A DNA stretch of 33,721 bases from Methanoregulaceae archaeon (GTDB lineage Archaea; Halobacteriota; Methanomicrobia; Methanomicrobiales; Methanospirillaceae). The stretch lies in NCBI GenBank assembly GCA_018432765.1, contig JAHDSI010000079.1:1-33721 (forward strand), read 5' to 3'. Position 1 is the stretch's first letter; each line of letters starts with the position of its first letter. Shown piece after piece: positions 1-7,137 of the stretch. The notes under the pieces were generated by a model that was given only the letters and a program-made list of their open reading frames with translations, ran no database searches and was not told the DNA's origin. The position numbers were made by a program, and so were the translations under genes.

Positions 1-132
1 CTCCCCTGGTTTTTCCAGGAGTGGTGCCATTACCATGGGAAGGCGCACTGGGGCTCCTGCAATGCAGAAGATATATTCCAGTCTGCACAGCAGGGCGATG
101 ACGATGTGCTTCGTTTTGTCGATGAATTATAG
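1..132 (+). CDS. 3' end of an unidentified gene, cut by the window edge and by an IS element
   Basis: Frame 1 is open from the first base to a TAG at 130-132, giving 43 residues that end in RFVDEL. The fragment is rich in Trp, His and Cys near its start (WCHYHGKAHWGSC) and has an acidic tail. I do not recognise the family. The stop codon lies inside the terminal inverted repeat of the adjacent IS630 element, so the present C-terminus was probably created by the insertion. If the element is removed with one TA target copy kept, the frame reads D-E-L-I-K-stop, or a slightly longer tail if the other possible TA is used. The loss is therefore only a few residues and the protein may still work. 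The upstream part is outside the window. Confidence 0.5.
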   Translation, partial: LPWFFQEWCHYHGKAHWGSCNAEDIFQSAQQGDDDVLRFVDEL

Positions 133-141
133 TTAAGAACC
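128..141 (+). repeat. IS630 terminal inverted repeat, one end (includes TA target)
   Basis: This 14-bp stretch is the exact reverse complement of 1193-1206. It includes the TA target dinucleotide and overlaps the stop codon of the interrupted upstream gene. Confidence 0.85.
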
Positions 142-1159
142 TAACTTAAGATACTAAAATTATTCCCAAGGAACGTTTTCATCCATGATTTAGCAAAACT
201 CAATGAACACCCAAATTTTTTAAAGGCGTCGAGAATTATCTGTTTCAGGTGATCGAGATCTTGTACGAATGTTCGTGAAATGATTCTCCGAATACTTTTC
301 CATATGTATTCAATTGGGTTCAGATCCGGGGAGTATGGCGGTAAATATACCAGTTTCATACGATTCAGTTCTGCGAATTCTCGTGTTTTATTTGCATGGT
401 GAGACCGGAAATTATCGAGGATAATGACAATATCTGCATCTGGATTCCTGTTTCGGATAGCCTGAAGGAACTCGCAGACATCCTCCTTCTTCGAATGTTC
501 GTGAAATTCAAGGACTGAACATCCGTTAATTGAGAAATCCAAATGTATTTGCCCGGAATTTTGAGGTATTCTTTACCAGCGTAGGATGACCACGAGACCA
601 GAGTCGCTGTGTATTTGCCGTTGTTTGTGGAGATGTTTCATCCAGAAATCCAATAATCATACCCGGATTTATTTCAGGTAGGTTTTTTTAAGAGCGATTC
701 GGCATCATCGGGTCGACGGTAATCATGAGTGAATGGTTTTCCATATTTCATTTTCAACTTCTTCAGGATGATTCGAATTTGTTTAAGGGTATATTCAACA
801 CCGAATTTCTCGTAGATCAAGGTACGGACTTCATCGGTCGTCCATGTGGATCTTTGACTTAACAGTTCTTGCAACTGAGTGAATTCTTCTGATGAGAGTT
901 TCATCGGCCTCCCTCCAGCATAACGAGGAATAATCCCTTCATATCCGTTCTCATTCCACCTTCGTTGCCAGATGTATCCTTCATTCCTCGTAATCCCTAC
1001 TCTTTGTGCAGATTCTTCTACACTCGTTCCTTCATATCGATATTTCACAAAATACAGTCTTTTGAGAATTTTCGTGTCTTTTTCCAGATTTTTAATTCTC
1101 GATTCCAATTCATCTACGGTCATACGTCTCTGTATCGGTATCTGTTCAGACCAGGGCAT
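141..1159 (-). pseudogene. IS630-family DDE transposase, broken by two frameshifts
   Basis: Three consecutive minus-strand frames together give about 340 residues, the usual IS630 length. The first (1159 down to 674, 161 aa) is the helix-turn-helix DNA-binding part (ESAQRVGITRNEGYIWQRRW). The second runs from about 690 to 528 and holds the first catalytic Asp in GFLDETSPQ. The third (about 536 down to 141) holds the second Asp in VIILDNFRSHH and the Glu in LPPYSPDLNPIEYIW. Each junction needs a +1 (or -2) shift. The first lies next to a run of seven A on the coding strand, the second near 530-540. Some IS630 elements use programmed frameshifting, so the A7 site could be functional, but a second shift in one gene argues for decay. 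Confidence 0.85.
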
Positions 1160-1192
1160 ACATAGAATTGGTATTTGTTGTATTAAATGTAT

Positions 1193-1206
1193 GGTTCTTA
1201 ACTATA
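1193..1206 (-). repeat. IS630 terminal inverted repeat, other end (includes TA target)
   Basis: GGTTCTTAACTATA is the exact reverse complement of 128-141. It lies about 35 bp upstream of the transposase start on the minus strand, so the transposase promoter must lie in or next to it. Confidence 0.85.
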
Positions 1207-1583
1207 ATCAAATAGAAAAATATTCATCAAGGGGATAAACACTTTTCAAATATTTATACTGGTGATGTTGCTCTTACAACGCCCCGCCAGGTTCGTCTCC
1301 ACTTCATTCCGTCCGCTCCTCCTGGGCGTCCGCTCCACCTCCATTCCGTTCCGCTCACATCGCAGGGCTGCTCTCTATCAGTGAATCGTGCTCATCCTGG
1401 CGGTCATGCGTGCTCGCTTCTCTCGCATCGCATCGCCTGCACCCTCCCGCTCCTCGCAGACCGTTTCCACAGACTCCTCGTCGCTGTTGTGGGTGCAACA
1501 GATCCGGATTTGTCTCAATTTTCCAGAAAATCCCACAAAGCGTTAAATACTATCCTGACCTCAAATTTCATGAGGTAATCAAG
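1207..1583. other. Non-coding stretch upstream of the histone gene, strongly pyrimidine-rich
   Basis: No credible gene is present. From about 1270 to 1500 the plus strand is rich in C and T and carries loosely repeated blocks such as CATTCCGTCCGCTCC and CATTCCGTTCCGCTC, spaced about 39 bp. A TATA-like GTTAAATAC at 1542-1550 and a GAGGT ribosome-binding site at 1572-1576 serve the histone. The rest is unexplained; it could be a long leader, a decayed repeat or a non-coding RNA. Confidence 0.5.
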
Positions 1584-1790
1584 GTGGCAGATTTACCTAT
1601 TGCGGCAGTTGTACGAATTGCCAAGAAGAGCGGAGCAGAGCGGGTCGGAAGCGACGCCGCCGCTGCGCTTGTAGCACAGACCGAAGACTACATTGCGTCT
1701 CTTGTGAAAGAAGCAAACAGGCTTGCAATTCACGCAGGAAGAAAGACACTCAAGGAAGAGGACATCGACCTTGCCGGAAAGGCTTTTTAA
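1584..1790 (+). CDS. Archaeal histone (HMf family)
   Basis: This 68-residue protein has the single histone fold of archaeal histones. It begins with LPIAAVVRIAKKSGAERVG and continues with SDAAAALVAQTEDYIASLV and HAGRKTLKEEDIDLA, the standard helix-loop-helix pattern. Such proteins dimerise and wrap DNA into hypernucleosomes. I start it at GTG 1584 because GAGGT lies 7 bp upstream and homologs begin with a short Met-Ala-x-Leu-Pro-type N-terminus. The longer upstream open frame is low-complexity and not credible. No operon partner is evident. The downstream stretch contains a 17-bp tandem repeat that may act in termination. Confidence 0.93.
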   Translation: MADLPIAAVVRIAKKSGAERVGSDAAAALVAQTEDYIASLVKEANRLAIHAGRKTLKEEDIDLAGKAF

Positions 1791-1822
1791 GCCTCTCCAC
1801 CTTTCCTTTCGGTTCTTCTATC

Positions 1823-1861
1823 ACGTTTTCTCCTGATTCCAGGAACGTTTTCTCCTGATTC
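1823..1861. repeat. Two direct copies of a 17-bp sequence after the histone gene
   Basis: ACGTTTTCTCCTGATTC occurs at 1823-1839 and 1845-1861, a 22-bp period. It is T-rich and lies 33 bp after the histone stop, so it may be part of a transcription termination zone. Two copies are too few for a CRISPR array. Confidence 0.6.
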
Positions 1862-1930
1862 AAGCCGAATAGAATCTGATCCTCGTGGATTACTCATATG
1901 CTGCGGCGTTCTATTTTCCCACCAGGCTGG

Positions 1931-2230
1931 TTATTCACCCCCGTCTGGTTGGTTCCCTCTTGTAAATGATTTCATGCGTTCCTCCGCGAGCTGATGGTAT
2001 TCCACCATCCTCCGTACCTCTTCCACTGCACGTGGTTTGTCACGGATCCCGGTGAAGAGGATGCGGACATTGTCGATGTCATCCTTGAGATAGGCTGCTT
2101 CATGATAGAGCAGGAGGGTAATCTCCCCTTCCTGTCCGAAGTGATGCTCTTCCACCTCTCCTTTCATGTATCGTTCCCGTTGTTGCCTGGATGGTGCGGC
2201 AAAGTTATTTTCGAATCTGAAGATTCCCAT
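1931..2230 (-). CDS. Hypothetical protein, 99 aa
   Basis: The protein is not recognised. I choose ATG 2230 (protein begins MGIFRFENN) because GAGGAG lies about 7 bp upstream; a longer frame starts at 2275 without such a site. It is charged, Glu/Arg-rich and has no membrane segment or cysteine. The C-terminal half (KPRAVEEVRRMVEYHQLAEER) looks helical. It stands alone on the minus strand, convergent with the histone gene. The strong ribosome-binding site and regular composition support it as real, but no function can be assigned. Confidence 0.55.
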   Translation of the reverse strand: MGIFRFENNFAAPSRQQRERYMKGEVEEHHFGQEGEITLLLYHEAAYLKDDIDNVRILFTGIRDKPRAVEEVRRMVEYHQLAEERMKSFTRGNQPDGGE

Positions 2231-2373
2231 TGAAGACTCCTCGCCGGAATTTCCGGATAGATGTGAGGTTCTCATGCTGTCATGTTTAAATGTAGAGCAG
2301 GCGGCTTGAAAGTGAATCCCAGGTTTTTTGGAAAGGAGATTCCGCCGTTTGATCTCTGTTTTGTTACGCTAAA

Positions 2374-2392
2374 GGAGGGGCTTTGCCCCCCC
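2374..2392. terminator. GC-rich hairpin (possible terminator or repeat remnant)
   Basis: GGAGGGGC-TTT-GCCCCCCC forms an 8-bp stem with one mismatch around a three-base loop. No clear T-run follows on the plus strand. On the minus strand it would lie upstream of the hypothetical gene rather than after one, so its role is unclear. Confidence 0.35.
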
Positions 2393-2474
2393 GCCGCATG
2401 GGCGCCGCCTGCTTTGTTGCTCTCATCCTCTGTCATTTGGTGCAAACACCGGGACGATTCAACAGGGACTGATT

Positions 2475-2591
2475 ATGGAATTGATCGATTGGATCAAAGA
2501 ACTCTTCTTATCTCAATCCTGGACATCATATCCAACAGAAAAGGAAGGAATGAAAATTGACGATGATGAAGAGGAAGAAATTCAGGAGTAG
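2475..2591 (+). CDS. Possible small acidic protein, 38 aa
   Basis: ATG 2475 opens a frame of 38 codons beginning MELIDWIKELFLSQSW and ending in an acidic run (DDDEEEEIQE). The N-terminal half could form an amphipathic helix. Upstream there is only a weak GGGA at 2465-2468, and there is no recognised domain. The composition looks protein-like rather than random, but this is a tentative call. Confidence 0.25.
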   Translation: MELIDWIKELFLSQSWTSYPTEKEGMKIDDDEEEEIQE

Positions 2592-2911
2592 GTTGTACTC
2601 GAGATAATTTGCCTCTTTGAAAGAGTATCCATGCGGAAAATGATTTCGGCTCATATTCCACGTGGACCCTGTAATTCTTCCTGGAGATCATATCTTCCCT
2701 TTCGAACTACGAAAAATATGAAAGCAGGAAAATTTCGTCAAGTTGTCCCGTGCTCTCGCTCCCAAAAAGAACTCTTACAGGGATCCGGGCCGCAATAACG
2801 ATGATTCCGGATGACATATAACTCGAATCACATCATGCAGACGTCCATCCCCCCTCTCGCTTTCAGGCAGTCTTTTCTCACCTGGCAGCAAAAGCACACA
2901 TTGGTGAGCAG

Positions 2912-3313
2912 ATGAAGTGGACACAGGTTGAAGTTCCAACCGGATCGAGAACCCAGCTCCTGGATATCACGAAGATTGTTGCAGGTGAACTGGCGAAAAC
3001 GGGAGTAATAAACGGCACCTGTCATGTATACATGCCCCATACAACTGCCGGCCTGACCATCAACGAGAACGCCGATCCGGACGTTGCAAGAGACATTCTC
3101 TCCTGGCTTGCCCGCCTCGTGCCGGTGACGGGGGACTTCAAGCATGCCGAGGGGAATTCCGATGCTCACATCAAGGCCTCTTTGGTGGGATTTTCCGTCA
3201 CGATACCGGTCATCGACGGGAGACTGGCCCTCGGCACATGGCAGGGCGTCTACTTCTGCGAGTTCGACGGACCACGGCACCGGCACGTGCTTGTCGGTAT
3301 TACGAGCGGGTAG
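2912..3313 (+). CDS. yjbQ: YjbQ / UPF0047 family protein
   Basis: This 133-residue protein matches the YjbQ family along its whole length (family size about 130-140). It shows the conserved HTTAGLTINENADPD block, the HAEGNSDAHIKASLVG block and LGTWQGVYFCEFDGPRHR near the C-terminus. The family forms trimers with clustered His residues. It has been linked to a secondary thiamine-phosphate synthase activity, but the physiological role remains poorly defined. The start is ATG 2912 with GGTGA just upstream. A 175-residue frame on the opposite strand is a shadow. The gene is monocistronic as far as can be seen. Confidence 0.92.
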   Translation: MKWTQVEVPTGSRTQLLDITKIVAGELAKTGVINGTCHVYMPHTTAGLTINENADPDVARDILSWLARLVPVTGDFKHAEGNSDAHIKASLVGFSVTIPVIDGRLALGTWQGVYFCEFDGPRHRHVLVGITSG

Positions 3314-3620
3314 ATCGCAGGATGTTGTTCTTTGATAGCTCGTAGCGAAACACAAAAGAGAAGTGGATAATGTCTAGTTTATCCCTGCTCAAGAGATGAC
3401 AGTATTCAGATATCCTATTTCATCTCAATAATTGTGCTGATGCCGGGAAGCGACGATACATTGTTTGACGGGGAATATATCTATCAGGCGAGGTGAGTCC
3501 CCTTCACCAGAGTATTCGAATACACCTGTGGTATGAGGCAGACCCCAGGCGATCCATCAGACTTCTTACCCCCGCCTGAGAAAAATGGCGGTGTTCCTCA
3601 TCGATAAAATTTTGCGGATT
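3314..3620. other. Intergenic stretch without recognisable genes
   Basis: This region lies between the convergent yjbQ and Rieske genes. It includes a short palindrome TATTCGAATA near 3512-3521 and a CCGCC/GGCGG inverted repeat around 3574-3594 that could form a weak hairpin after the Rieske gene. No open frame is convincing. Confidence 0.5.
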
Positions 3621-3935
3621 TCAGAGAGAGAAAAAGATCTCGCCGTTCCTGAGGGAAACCATGTATGCAGGCTGTGGGCGTGTCGCAGGTCCATCCACCA
3701 CCTCGCCCGTCTTCACATCAAACACTGAACTGTGGCAGGGACAGCGCAGTCTCTCTCCGTCAAGTCTCCCATGCTCGAGCCTGCAACCATTGTGAATGCA
3801 GAAGTTATCCAGTGCGTAGATTCCTGTACCAGTGCGTATGAGCAGGATCTCCCGGCCGAAAACTTTTACGACCTTCATCTCCCCTGCCGGCAGATCTCTC
3901 TCATTCCCGAGATTTGTCTCCTCCAGGGTCGCCAT
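3621..3935 (-). CDS. Rieske-type [2Fe-2S] protein
   Basis: This 104-residue soluble protein consists of one Rieske domain. The cluster ligands are visible as C46-I-H48 (FCIHNGCRL) and C65-P-C-H68 (RCPCHSSVFD), followed by the usual DVKTGEVVDGPA loop. There is no membrane anchor, so it resembles the small Rieske ferredoxins of the dioxygenase or NirD type rather than a bc1 subunit. It probably carries electrons for an unidentified partner; no oxygenase or reductase lies beside it. ATG 3935 is the start. The gene is divergent from the small membrane protein at 3980, with 44 bp between them. Confidence 0.9.
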   Translation of the reverse strand: MATLEETNLGNERDLPAGEMKVVKVFGREILLIRTGTGIYALDNFCIHNGCRLEHGRLDGERLRCPCHSSVFDVKTGEVVDGPATRPQPAYMVSLRNGEIFFSL

Positions 3936-3979
3936 TATACCTGAAAATTTGATGATGACAGAGATAAAAATGATCTATC

Positions 3980-4282
3980 ATGACCAGGAGTATTGTTCCG
4001 TCCCTCATCCTTTTCTTGATCGTAATCGGATTTTTCGTGCAGGGAGTCTCTGCAGTAGCGCCAGAAGGAGCGCCGCCGCTCATGATCTCCCCTCCTTCGA
4101 CAGACGACGCACCATCCGTCAGTGAATCACTTTCCCAGTCTCCTTCGGGATCGCCGGCACCGGTCCCCTTCCCTGTATGGACCCTGGTCGGAATTATCCT
4201 CATAATCGTCGGTGTGTCAGGATGTCTCCTCCTGCGCAGGACAGCAGAATACACGCCGAAATCGAAGCGTCTTCAGAAGTAA
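3980..4282 (+). CDS. Small secreted or membrane-anchored protein, 100 aa
   Basis: The N-terminus has a typical signal peptide (MTRSIVPSLILFLIVIGFFV, cleavage near GVSA-VA). A Pro/Ser-rich stretch (residues about 28-64) follows, then a second hydrophobic segment (VWTLVGIILIIVGVSGCLLL, about 67-86) and a basic tail. This fits a protein exported and held in the membrane by its C-terminus with a short extracellular linker. The family is unknown. No strong ribosome-binding site is seen. An overlapping minus-strand frame lacks such organisation and is rejected. Confidence 0.6.
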   Translation: MTRSIVPSLILFLIVIGFFVQGVSAVAPEGAPPLMISPPSTDDAPSVSESLSQSPSGSPAPVPFPVWTLVGIILIIVGVSGCLLLRRTAEYTPKSKRLQK

Positions 4283-4444
4283 GAAAACCCCTGGATTTTA
4301 TTTTTTTGCGGGTCTTGGGGCGAGGGATGGCTTCAAGAAAGCCTGCCCGGCTCCCGTCTTCATCGCGGGAAGCCTCTGCCTCTTTTTCTGGCTTTTCCCG
4401 AAAAGAGAGATTCCAGTGAACAGGAAACGATGCAGGACTGTTCC

Positions 4445-5689
4445 TTAAGCACTCCAGGTCTGGTAATTTTCGGTGATCTCTCCTTCTGTCAATCCACGGT
4501 TATAGAGGGCGAAAGATCCAATCTCTCCTGAATAGGGAAACGGATTCGCCGTAGAAGCCTGCTTGCCCATGGTAAGTGGATAGTTGTTGTCCTTTAACCG
4601 TATCAGGGGGTACTGGTCGGGATTTGTTATCCTGCTGTTTCCCGGCACATTTGACTTGTAGTACGAGAATTGCTGGGATACGCCATCCACGTAAATTCCT
4701 GGTTCTCCGTCTTTTACTACAAGGTCGATGTACTGCCAGTTCCCTGCGGTTACCACGGGATTGTCTGTCATGACATGGTAGTGTATATTGGTCTCCCTGT
4801 CATCCCACTCGAAGTATACCTTCCTGTCAATGAGATAGAGATCGTAATTCTTGTCCTCTGTGACGCTGCCGCCCGACACGGTCTGGAGCCCCTTGCCGAT
4901 CACCTGCTTCCACGTATTCACCGTCTTTGGATTGACCCATATCGAGATGCTCATGTCTCCCGTGTAGGTAAGCGTCGGGTCATCGGAGTACTCCAGCCAG
5001 TCGTTCCCGTCAAACGAGAGGTAACTCATGTTCATCGGCGCTTCGGCGTAGCCGGAAACAGGGCTTCCATGGACGGTGTAGCCGAGCGGGGTGCAGTCCG
5101 TCCGCCAGACCTTGCCTCCGGGTGTTCCCCCGGCAAGTGCGTACGAGGAGACACCGGAGGTGATCTCGGCCCGGTCATCACTGGAGACGAGGAGGTTCGC
5201 TTCGGTATCGATGAGCTGGATCACCCATTTTCCCAGCGTAAACGGCTTCAGGCTGCCCTGCGGGGGAGTATCAGAGACGAGGTAATCGCAATACCCCGAA
5301 TAGCCCGTCGAATTGGGGTAGACATACAGTGTTCTTCCCTCCAGCGGCCCACCTGAGATGAACGGCATGGGATAGAGGGTCCGGCCGTCCGGCGTAATCA
5401 CCTTTAGGAGCACCTCTTTACCTGCGATCGGCGGTTTCTGCCCGGTAAAGTGGAAGGGCTCTGCCTCCCTGATGGTAAACCCGACCACCTGCATCGGCAT
5501 GCCATTCGGCTGGATGATCTCTTCGGCACTCGCTTCGCTGGCGATATACACCTTGTCATGCAGGATCGAGGGAAATCCCATCACCAGGGACCAGAGTACG
5601 ATTGCAACGCCGATTACAAGGACGACAATCAGGATTGAAGAGACAATCTCGCTTGCTCCGTGTTCCTTCTCCCTCTTACGGGGACGCAT
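4445..5689 (-). CDS. Type IV pilin-like surface protein with LamG (concanavalin-like) domain
   Basis: This 414-residue protein starts with a basic leader (MRPRKREKEHG), then ASEIVSSILIVVLVIGVAI. That is the archaeal type IV pilin-like (DUF1628-type) class III signal with its hydrophobic assembly helix. Residues about 30-205 look like a beta-rich extracellular region. The last roughly 200 residues read as a LamG/concanavalin-like jelly-roll, with LSFDGNDWLEYSDDPTL, DMSISIWVNPKT, WQYIDLVVKDGEPGIYVDG and SGEIGSFALYNRGLTEGEI. Such folds often bind sugars. The likely role is a surface filament subunit or adhesin. ATG 5689 is preferred over a TTG one codon earlier because GGTGA precedes it at normal distance. 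No pilus assembly genes are nearby. Confidence 0.82.
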   Translation of the reverse strand: MRPRKREKEHGASEIVSSILIVVLVIGVAIVLWSLVMGFPSILHDKVYIASEASAEEIIQPNGMPMQVVGFTIREAEPFHFTGQKPPIAGKEVLLKVITPDGRTLYPMPFISGGPLEGRTLYVYPNSTGYSGYCDYLVSDTPPQGSLKPFTLGKWVIQLIDTEANLLVSSDDRAEITSGVSSYALAGGTPGGKVWRTDCTPLGYTVHGSPVSGYAEAPMNMSYLSFDGNDWLEYSDDPTLTYTGDMSISIWVNPKTVNTWKQVIGKGLQTVSGGSVTEDKNYDLYLIDRKVYFEWDDRETNIHYHVMTDNPVVTAGNWQYIDLVVKDGEPGIYVDGVSQQFSYYKSNVPGNSRITNPDQYPLIRLKDNNYPLTMGKQASTANPFPYSGEIGSFALYNRGLTEGEITENYQTWSA

Positions 5690-5839
5690 CAATTCACCAT
5701 CCAGGAAAGGTATCCTTTATCTGACTAAATTCCTTACGAAACGATCTCCGTGCCTGCTTCCATGTTTATGAAAAGGGAGGGATCCGGGTCGCACACCTTC
5801 CAGACCCCGGTCGATTTTCCAGGCCGGATGGGCCATGTA

Positions 5840-7057
5840 TCAGAAGAGAATTGCCCGCTGGCGATCGGCAGAGACACCTCCCGGCAACTGGAAAAATATC
5901 TGCGAAAGCATGAGTGCATCGACAGGCTGCACGCCCTGCATGAGTGCGCCCGGCGAGAGTCCCCTCTCATTGATCGAGGGAAGATAGGTATAATACTCGA
6001 GGTTATGAGAACAGGATGTGACCTTTATCACCGACTGGATATTGAGTACAGGATCCGATTCACTGAGTGTGTGATTCCCAAAAAGGGCATATATCCCGTC
6101 TTCAATGAAAACAACCCTCGTATGTATTCCCTGGTGGGCACATGCAACCGCAAAGGTGAGTGCACCGAATGCCATCTCGTTTCCATAGGGACTTCGGGTG
6201 ATGAGTATGACGAGAGGTGGTACATCAGGATTGGTCGGTGAGCGTATCTCCGGAATACCCGGGTTCCTGTTTACCGGAATGGAAAGGGCTGAATGTGAGA
6301 GTATAAGGTGGTTCTTCGAGAAACGAGAGATTATATGCGATAGATCCCTGATTTTTGCCGGGGGAATCGTGCATGATGAGATGATCTTTCCCTTCTCCGT
6401 TGTATACCTGGAGTAGCCTCTCGACGCCGCGCTCTGCGAGCACATCAGGAAGAGGGGTGAAAGCCCTTTTCCGACCGCCTCCGCGCTGACCTGGACGAGC
6501 GAATCCCCGAAATTTTCACACATCGTCGGCTTCTGGCCGTCGTGCATGGTATAAACCCCGTCCATGTAACCGTACATTTCAGGAGAGATATTTTTCGCGA
6601 TTGCTGCCTGGAAGAGACGCACCATCGTGAAGGGTGACGCATGCATGTAAGGGGACTGGACCTGGAAAAAACCAAAAGCAGAGTCCTTTGATTCCTGTAA
6701 TGCAGCATTAAGCAGGATATCGGCGAAGGATTCCCGGGAGATGATATGGTCCGGGTTCCTCCGTTCGTAGGGCTCGATGGAGATCCCTCGCATCATGAGT
6801 TCATGGGTATCGAAGAAGAACCTGATATTGGGCAATTTAAACAGTATCTCCCAGTTGTGAGCGCACCTCCGGTCGATGAGACTGTAGCAGGCGTCACCTG
6901 ATAAGAAGAGGGAAAATGGAATGATCGGGGTTTTCGGATTGTGATGAAGGCTTTCAGGATAATGCCTGGTGAAATAGAGTTTCAGAAGTTCGGTGATCCA
7001 GGAGAATCTCTCAACGGTCAGGTTTTCCGTTGTATAGAAGATATTCTCATTCTTCAT
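5840..7057 (-). CDS. Protein with two DsrE-like domains
   Basis: This 405-residue protein carries two DsrE/TusD-like domains after a divergent N-terminal part of about 100 residues. The first (about 120-235) includes GYMDGVYTMHDGQ and ends in LMCSQSAASRGY; its Cys occupies the place of the DsrE active-site Cys. The second (about 280-405) includes LVILITRSPYGNEMAFGALT and VVFIEDGIYALFGNH. It has a Cys-containing stretch (VTSCSHNLEYYT) but a less typical active site. DsrE proteins carry persulfide sulfur. The start is ATG 7057, placed by AGGGGG six bases upstream; the open frame extends further but would overlap the next gene. It is probably co-transcribed with the SagB-type gene upstream and lies downstream of fwd. 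No close named family is recognised. Confidence 0.65.
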   Translation of the reverse strand: MKNENIFYTTENLTVERFSWITELLKLYFTRHYPESLHHNPKTPIIPFSLFLSGDACYSLIDRRCAHNWEILFKLPNIRFFFDTHELMMRGISIEPYERRNPDHIISRESFADILLNAALQESKDSAFGFFQVQSPYMHASPFTMVRLFQAAIAKNISPEMYGYMDGVYTMHDGQKPTMCENFGDSLVQVSAEAVGKGLSPLFLMCSQSAASRGYSRYTTEKGKIISSCTIPPAKIRDLSHIISRFSKNHLILSHSALSIPVNRNPGIPEIRSPTNPDVPPLVILITRSPYGNEMAFGALTFAVACAHQGIHTRVVFIEDGIYALFGNHTLSESDPVLNIQSVIKVTSCSHNLEYYTYLPSINERGLSPGALMQGVQPVDALMLSQIFFQLPGGVSADRQRAILF

Positions 7058-7137
7058 TGACATCCCCCTGGCGTGGTTGTTTCTCTTCGTCACTGATCGT
7101 CCATACTTCAGCATTGCCATCTCTCCGGAAGATGCGG

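Larger units (their letters stand above)
128..1206. mobile_element. IS630-family insertion sequence (about 1.08 kb), decayed
   Basis: The element is bounded by a perfect 14-bp inverted repeat: TATAGTTAAGAACC at 128-141 and GGTTCTTAACTATA at 1193-1206. IS630 elements insert at TA and duplicate it, which fits the TATA at both outer ends. The exact boundary is ambiguous by two bases because of the TATA. Length and a single DDE transposase gene on the minus strand match the family. The transposase reading frame is broken twice, so this copy is probably not autonomous. Confidence 0.85.
2231..2911. other. Gene-poor 680-bp stretch
   Basis: The only candidates here are a GC-rich hairpin (2374-2392) and one possible 38-codon gene (2475-2591). 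A TATA-like ACATATAAC near 2815 could serve the following yjbQ gene. Other open frames on both strands have odd composition and no ribosome-binding site. I see no RNA gene. Confidence 0.5.

Noticed and set aside
1823-1861. CRISPR-like repeats
   Set aside because: There are only two copies of 17 bp with a 5-bp gap; there is no array and no cas gene in the window.
2828-3355. 175-codon minus-strand frame over yjbQ
   Set aside because: The plus-strand YjbQ protein shows all family motifs. The minus-strand frame has no domain or ribosome-binding site.
3901-4254. 117-codon minus-strand frame
   Set aside because: It overlaps the Rieske start and the plus-strand protein with a signal peptide, and its composition is not protein-like.
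5750-6241. 163-codon plus-strand frame
   Set aside because: It lies antisense to the C-terminal DsrE domain of a better supported gene.
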